Of a stretch of DNA of 43,152 bases, positions 39,556 to 43,152 are shown one piece after another. Source of the DNA: DATFYM01 sp035315065 (GTDB lineage: Bacteria; Acidobacteriota; Terriglobia; UBA7540); the NCBI GenBank assembly GCA_035315065.1, contig DATFYM010000029.1, forward strand, positions 1-43,152. Direction: 5' to 3'. The notes below the pieces were generated by a model. The model did no database searches, was not told the DNA's origin, and worked only from the letters and a program-made list of their open reading frames with translations. Within the stretch, counting starts at the first letter, position 1. Every line of letters starts with the position of its first letter. The translations under genes and the position numbers were made by a program.

Positions 39556-40767
39556 ATGTTCTTCGACCGAGTCATCCTGGTGGTGATGGATAGCGTCGGC
39601 ATCGGCGCACAGCCCGACGCCGCGGCCTGGGGCGATGCGGGCCGCGACACGCTGGGTCACATCGCCGAGCACCGTGGCCTCCACGTTACCAACTTCGTTC
39701 GGCTCGGCTTGGCCAACATTCGACCCCTGGCGGGCCTCGCTCCGGCAGCCGAGACCGAGGGCGCGTACGGTAAGGCGACGCTGCTCTCGCCCGGCAAGGA
39801 CACCACCGCCGGCCACTGGGAAATGGCCGGCATCATTCTCGATCGCCCTTTCCCGACTTATCCCCACGGCTTCCCACAGGAGCTTCTGGACAAGTTCGAG
39901 CAGGCCATCGAGCGCAAGACGCTGGGCAACTATCCCGCGTCGGGCACCGAGATCATCAAGCAGCTCGGCGCCGAGCACCTCAAAACCGGCTGGCCTATCG
40001 TTTACACTTCCGGCGACAGCGTCTTTCAGATTGCCGCCCACGAAGGCGTTATCTCCATCGAGGAACTTTATCGCCTGTGCCGCATCGCGCGCGAACTGCT
40101 TCAGGGCGAGCATCGGGTCGGGCGCGTGATCGCCCGGCCTTTCGTGGGTGAGCCCGGGTCGTTTCGGCGGACGGAACGGCGCCACGACTACGCAGTGGAA
40201 CCGCCGCGCCCCATGCTCCTTGACGTCCTGAAGGAGGCCGCCCTGGACGTTATCGGCGTAGGCAAGATTCCCGACATCTTTCTCAACCGCGGCATCACGC
40301 GGGCGCTGCCGGGCCAGAACAATCTTGAGGCCTTGGAAAGTACTCTCGCCGCCATCAAGCAGCCATCGCGCGGCTTAGTGTTCACCAACCTGGTGGACTT
40401 CGACATGCTGTACGGGCACCGCCTCGACATTGAAGGCTACGGTCGAGCTCTGGAAGACGTGGACGCGTTCCTGCCGCGGCTTCTCTCCGCGCTGCGTCGG
40501 CGCGACTTGCTGATCTTCACCGCCGACCACGGTTGCGACCCGCTCGGCCCCAGCACCGATCACTCGCGCGAGTACGTCCCGATCCTGGCGACTGGCCCGT
40601 CCGTGCCGCACAACGTGAACCTGGGGACCCGCGCCACCCTGGCGGACATTGGTCAAACCATCGCCGCCAACTTCGGCCTCACCATTCCTCACGGCTCGAG
40701 CTTTCTGGGCGAGATTACCGCTCCCCAACCACCGACTCACTGTCCCGAGGCCACGGCGGCGGCCTGA
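39556..40767 (+). CDS. deoB: Phosphopentomutase DeoB
   Basis: A 403-residue alkaline phosphatase-superfamily mutase that interconverts ribose-1- and ribose-5-phosphate (and deoxy forms). Motifs are VILVVMDSVGIGAQPDA (metal Asp), SPGKDTTAGHWEMAG (phosphorylated Thr), GTEIIKQLGAEHLKTG, GKIPDIFLNRGIT and LLIFTADHGCDPLGPSTDHSREYVP. ATG 39556 is preferred over GTG 39538; neither has a good ribosome binding site. The last 31 bases overlap the convergent VWA gene. Confidence 0.92.
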   Translation: MFFDRVILVVMDSVGIGAQPDAAAWGDAGRDTLGHIAEHRGLHVTNFVRLGLANIRPLAGLAPAAETEGAYGKATLLSPGKDTTAGHWEMAGIILDRPFPTYPHGFPQELLDKFEQAIERKTLGNYPASGTEIIKQLGAEHLKTGWPIVYTSGDSVFQIAAHEGVISIEELYRLCRIARELLQGEHRVGRVIARPFVGEPGSFRRTERRHDYAVEPPRPMLLDVLKEAALDVIGVGKIPDIFLNRGITRALPGQNNLEALESTLAAIKQPSRGLVFTNLVDFDMLYGHRLDIEGYGRALEDVDAFLPRLLSALRRRDLLIFTADHGCDPLGPSTDHSREYVPILATGPSVPHNVNLGTRATLADIGQTIAANFGLTIPHGSSFLGEITAPQPPTHCPEATAAA

Positions 40768-41765
40768 TCCTTGGGGGCGAAGTAACCGGCGCGCGTGCGC
40801 ACCGTGAGGCGATCGTGCTTGGCGGACGAAGACGCTTCCACCCTCACCTTCCGGTAGCTGCCGTCCTTCTGGGTATTGCTAGGATAGTAGGCTAGGGTAT
40901 ACTGATTGCGGATGTCGCGCGCGATCCCCACGCAGGTGCTCTCCACCTCGTCGAGGGTGTGGGGCAGGAAGGCCTGACCGCCGGTGACCTCTGCCAGTTG
41001 CTTCAACACCTTTTTGGCGGGACTGCCGCCGCCGTGGAAAAGGCTGGAATGTTCCTCGCCCAGCAGGCCGATGGTGTAGATCACGGCGTTCGACTTCTGG
41101 GCGTGGGCGATCAGCTCCGTGAAGGTATAGCGGCTGGCGTTGTCTTCGCCGTCGGTGACCACCAGGATCACCTTCTTGTCGCGGTTGCCGAGCTTCAAGT
41201 GATCGAGGGAGGCATAGACGGCGTCGTAAAGGGCAGTGCCGCCGCGGGAGTCGATTTTCTCCAGCGCCGAGCGCAGGTCCTCGATGCCGGAGGCGAAGTC
41301 GCCCGGCGTATCGAGATAGTAGACGTCGTTGAAGTTGACCACGAACACTTGGTCCTGCGGGTTGGAGGTCTTGACGAAGGCCAGCGCGGCGGCGTTGACG
41401 GAGGCGCGTTTCTCGCGCATGCTACCGCTGTCGTCGATGACGATCCCCATGGTCACGGGCACGTCGGCGTGGGAGAAGACCGCCAGCTTCTGCGGGACCC
41501 CGTCTTCGTACACTTTGAAGTCGCCCTCTTTGAGGTTGTTCACCACGCGGTCCCTCTTATCCAGCACCGTTGCGTGCAAGACCACGAGGCTTACTTCCAC
41601 ATTGATCTTGTATTCGCCTCCTTTTTTCTCCAAGGGCGGCATGCCTGGAGCGGCAGGGGCCGGCGCCTGCTGGGCGGCGAGCCACACCGGCAGCGCCAGC
41701 ATGGCGCCCAGTACGATCAGGCACAGGGCGCGGGCGCCCGCTTCTTTCTTATTGAGTCGGAGCAT
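40737..41765 (-). CDS. Secreted VWA-domain protein of the Acidobacterial type (downstream copy)
   Basis: A 342-residue protein with a signal peptide (ALCLIVLGAMLALPVWLAAQ), a beta domain (INVEVSLVVLHATVLDKRDR, FKVYEDGVPQKLAVFSHAD) and a von Willebrand A domain. Its metal-ion adhesion site is intact: IDDSGSMREKRASV (DxSxS), GGTALYDAVY (Thr) and VVTDGEDNASRY (Asp). A YTLAYYPSN block ends it. This layout is the VWFA-related Acidobacterial domain family. Function is unknown; surface adhesion or protein binding is usual for VWA domains. It overlaps its upstream paralogue by 17 bases. Confidence 0.88.
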   Translation of the reverse strand: MLRLNKKEAGARALCLIVLGAMLALPVWLAAQQAPAPAAPGMPPLEKKGGEYKINVEVSLVVLHATVLDKRDRVVNNLKEGDFKVYEDGVPQKLAVFSHADVPVTMGIVIDDSGSMREKRASVNAAALAFVKTSNPQDQVFVVNFNDVYYLDTPGDFASGIEDLRSALEKIDSRGGTALYDAVYASLDHLKLGNRDKKVILVVTDGEDNASRYTFTELIAHAQKSNAVIYTIGLLGEEHSSLFHGGGSPAKKVLKQLAEVTGGQAFLPHTLDEVESTCVGIARDIRNQYTLAYYPSNTQKDGSYRKVRVEASSSAKHDRLTVRTRAGYFAPKDQAAAVASGQ

Positions 41766-42888
41766 AGTATCCAGTGCGGGCGTAGACCTGGAGCGGCGGT
41801 AAGCCTCGCGGCGGATTGAGCTTCACTTTGATGCGGCGCCAGCGGCCGTCGCGGACGAGGTTCGAGGGCTTGTATCCGATCACATACTGGTTTCGCAGTT
41901 CGATCGAGATCTTTTCCATGATGTCGGGAAGTTCGTTGACGTCTTCCACGCTGAACATCCGGCCGCCGGAGACTTCCGACAACTCGCTCAGGAGGCCCGG
42001 TCCGCCGGCCTCCTCGGGCGTGCGGCCGCGTGAAGCGGCGGCTTCAAACACTCCCACGGCGAAGATCTCCACGTCGGACTCTTTAACGGCTTTACGGATA
42101 TCCCTCTCCGTATAACGGCTGTGGTTGTCGCCGCCATCGGAGATCACCAGCAGAGCCTTGCGGTTGGTAGTGGCCTTCTTCATCTCGGTAATGGCCAGGT
42201 AGATCGCGTCCAGCAGGGCCGTCTTCCCTCCCGCCTTCACCAGGATCAAACGGTCCTGCAAGTTCTCGAACTTCGAAGTAAAGCTGCTGACCAAGTCAGG
42301 CCTTTCGTTAAAATTGACGAGCATGAACTCATCTTGGGGGTTAGATGTCTTAAAGAACTGCAAGGCTGCTTCCTTGGATTTTTCGATTTTGTCGGACATC
42401 GACCCGCTGGAATCGAAAACCAGCCCAACGGAGATCGGCGCATCTTCGGTGGAGAAAGCGGCAATCTGCTGGGGCACCTTGTCGTCGTAAACCTCGAAGT
42501 TGCTCTGGTCCAGCCCGGTCACGATGCGGTCGTAGGGATCGGTGACCGTGATGTTCACCACCACCAGGTTGACGTCGACCAGGATCGGGGTGGTGTGGAT
42601 GGAGGGTTGGCGGATGATGACCTGGGCCCCTTGCTTATCCTTGTTCGTCGGCGCGCCATCGGCGGCGGCGTTCGCTGCTCCCGCCGGAGAAGTGTTAGCA
42701 GCCTTGGAGGGGTCAGCCGGCGAATCTTTGGGAGCACTCTGCGCCAGCAAAACCGAAGACGCGATGCAACCGGCACCGAATGGCCCGGGCAGACGGGACG
42801 AAACCGCAACGACGATGCCGAATGCGACAGCAGTAAGATGCAGCAGCCACACCGTACGGCCTCGACCGCGCTGCGAGAAACCAGTCAT
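41749..42888 (-). CDS. Secreted VWA-domain protein of the Acidobacterial type (upstream copy)
   Basis: A 379-residue paralogue of the gene at 40737. It has a signal peptide (WLLHLTAVAFGIVVAVSSRL), an Ala/Pro-rich linker (SPAGAANAAADGAPTNKD), a beta domain (VDVNLVVVNITVTDPYDRIV, FEVYDDKVPQQIAAFSTED) and a VWA domain with FDSSGSMSDKIEKS, GGKTALLDAIY and VISDGGDNHSRY. It ends with NQYVIGYKPSN and ARTGYYAPTQ. ATG 42888 has AAAGGG about nine bases upstream. A promoter is predicted at 42984-43012. The pair is probably one transcriptional unit. Confidence 0.88.
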   Translation of the reverse strand: MTGFSQRGRGRTVWLLHLTAVAFGIVVAVSSRLPGPFGAGCIASSVLLAQSAPKDSPADPSKAANTSPAGAANAAADGAPTNKDKQGAQVIIRQPSIHTTPILVDVNLVVVNITVTDPYDRIVTGLDQSNFEVYDDKVPQQIAAFSTEDAPISVGLVFDSSGSMSDKIEKSKEAALQFFKTSNPQDEFMLVNFNERPDLVSSFTSKFENLQDRLILVKAGGKTALLDAIYLAITEMKKATTNRKALLVISDGGDNHSRYTERDIRKAVKESDVEIFAVGVFEAAASRGRTPEEAGGPGLLSELSEVSGGRMFSVEDVNELPDIMEKISIELRNQYVIGYKPSNLVRDGRWRRIKVKLNPPRGLPPLQVYARTGYYAPTQ

Positions 42889-42983
42889 GGCGTTGGCCCT
42901 TTCCGGCCAGACCTGATTTCGACGACCGCGCGCCCTTCGCGGCCGCTCGTTCCGGGATTCTGGCGGTTACCTCGCCTGGTCAC

Positions 42984-43012
42984 ATCCTAGCACAACTCCC
43001 AGTCAGGACCAA
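42984..43012 (-). promoter_or_regulatory. Predicted promoter of the tandem VWA genes
   Basis: On the minus strand TTGGTC (43012-43007), a 17-bp spacer and TAGGAT (42989-42984), preceded by TTGTGC. It shares the extended TGTGC-TAGGAT element with the mrfA promoter. Confidence 0.48.
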
Positions 43013-43109
43013 GACGCATCGCATGTCAAATTCTTGTAAAAAAGACAGCGACTCCTTGTGAAGAAATTAAACGCAGCGCAGCCAAGCCGTAACCAAAGGA
43101 AGACCTCAA

Positions 43110-43140
43110 CACAGAGGCGACGCTGTGCCTCTGCGTCTCT
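43110..43140. repeat. CACAGAGGC palindrome at the right window edge
   Basis: CAGAGGC (43112-43118) and GCCTCTG (43127-43133) are complementary around an 8-bp loop, followed by CGTCTCTGCG words. It belongs to the CACAGAGG family. The region 43013-43109 has no other feature. Confidence 0.7.
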
Positions 43141-43152
43141 GCGTTTGAAGCT

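Overview
The window looks like a chromosomal segment of an Acidobacteriota bacterium. The main reasons are two tandem secreted VWA proteins of the type known as the VWFA-related Acidobacterial family (40737-42888), a PEP-CTERM protein, an ECF sigma / zinc anti-sigma / HEAT-repeat cluster, and gene borders packed with short tandem words arranged as inverted repeats. No rRNA, tRNA, CRISPR array, phage gene or intact transposase was seen. The assignment is inference from gene content; no search was run.

Layout. 1-4481: a possible structured RNA at the left edge, then mrfA and mrfB on the minus strand (helicase and exonuclease of the YprA/YprB mitomycin-repair type). 4742-12859: metabolic and membrane genes (DUF5009 acyltransferase-like protein, NAD-dependent epimerase, a VapC/PIN remnant, Na+/H+ antiporter, GH27 alpha-galactosidase, MgtC/DUF4010 protein, CBM9-like protein). 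12897-13956: a HEPN/MNT pair. 13983-16733: DNA ligase D. 16850-21049: ECF sigma factor, membrane anti-sigma factor and two exported HEAT-repeat proteins. 21150-25539: rsmA, a small conserved-looking protein, a PEP-CTERM protein, an O-methyltransferase and a two-domain VOC protein. 25683-29552: an envelope cluster on the minus strand (ydcH-like, psd, pssA, Usg-like protein, lptE), covering phosphatidylethanolamine synthesis and LPS export. 29737-32456: a Tat-exported sugar isomerase and a NadB-like flavoprotein. 32654-35276: an M28 peptidase, tatC, tatA, and a toxin-antitoxin locus with a truncated MazF. 35625-40767: a secreted LamG-like protein, lspA, rluD, a DUF2911 protein and deoB. 40737-42888: the tandem VWA genes.

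The most unusual signal is the repeats. At least sixteen gene borders carry elements made of a 6-11 bp word repeated in tandem, with the reverse complement of the same word on the other side. Different borders use different words, such as GACTCCTG, GTCGAAA, GTAGACG, GGAACAG, AATCCAAA, CAGAAAG and CACAGAGGCACGGAGA. They start at or very near stop codons, supply the stop codon of mrfA, mrfB and rsmA, and have entered coding sequence: two in-frame insertions in mrfA, one probable in the ligD linker, and the signal-peptide region of three exported proteins (lptE, the second HEAT protein, the M28 peptidase). Two other palindromic elements (33625-33740 and 38815-38900) look like REP/MITE-type repeats.

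Some genes probably work together: mrfAB in excision of DNA damage; pssA and psd in turning CDP-diacylglycerol into phosphatidylethanolamine; tatAC in exporting folded proteins such as the Tat-signal isomerase at 29737; and the sigma/anti-sigma pair in controlling the adjoining HEAT proteins. Three remnants or altered genes (PIN fragment, truncated MazF, NadB-like protein with a changed catalytic residue) show gene decay or divergence.
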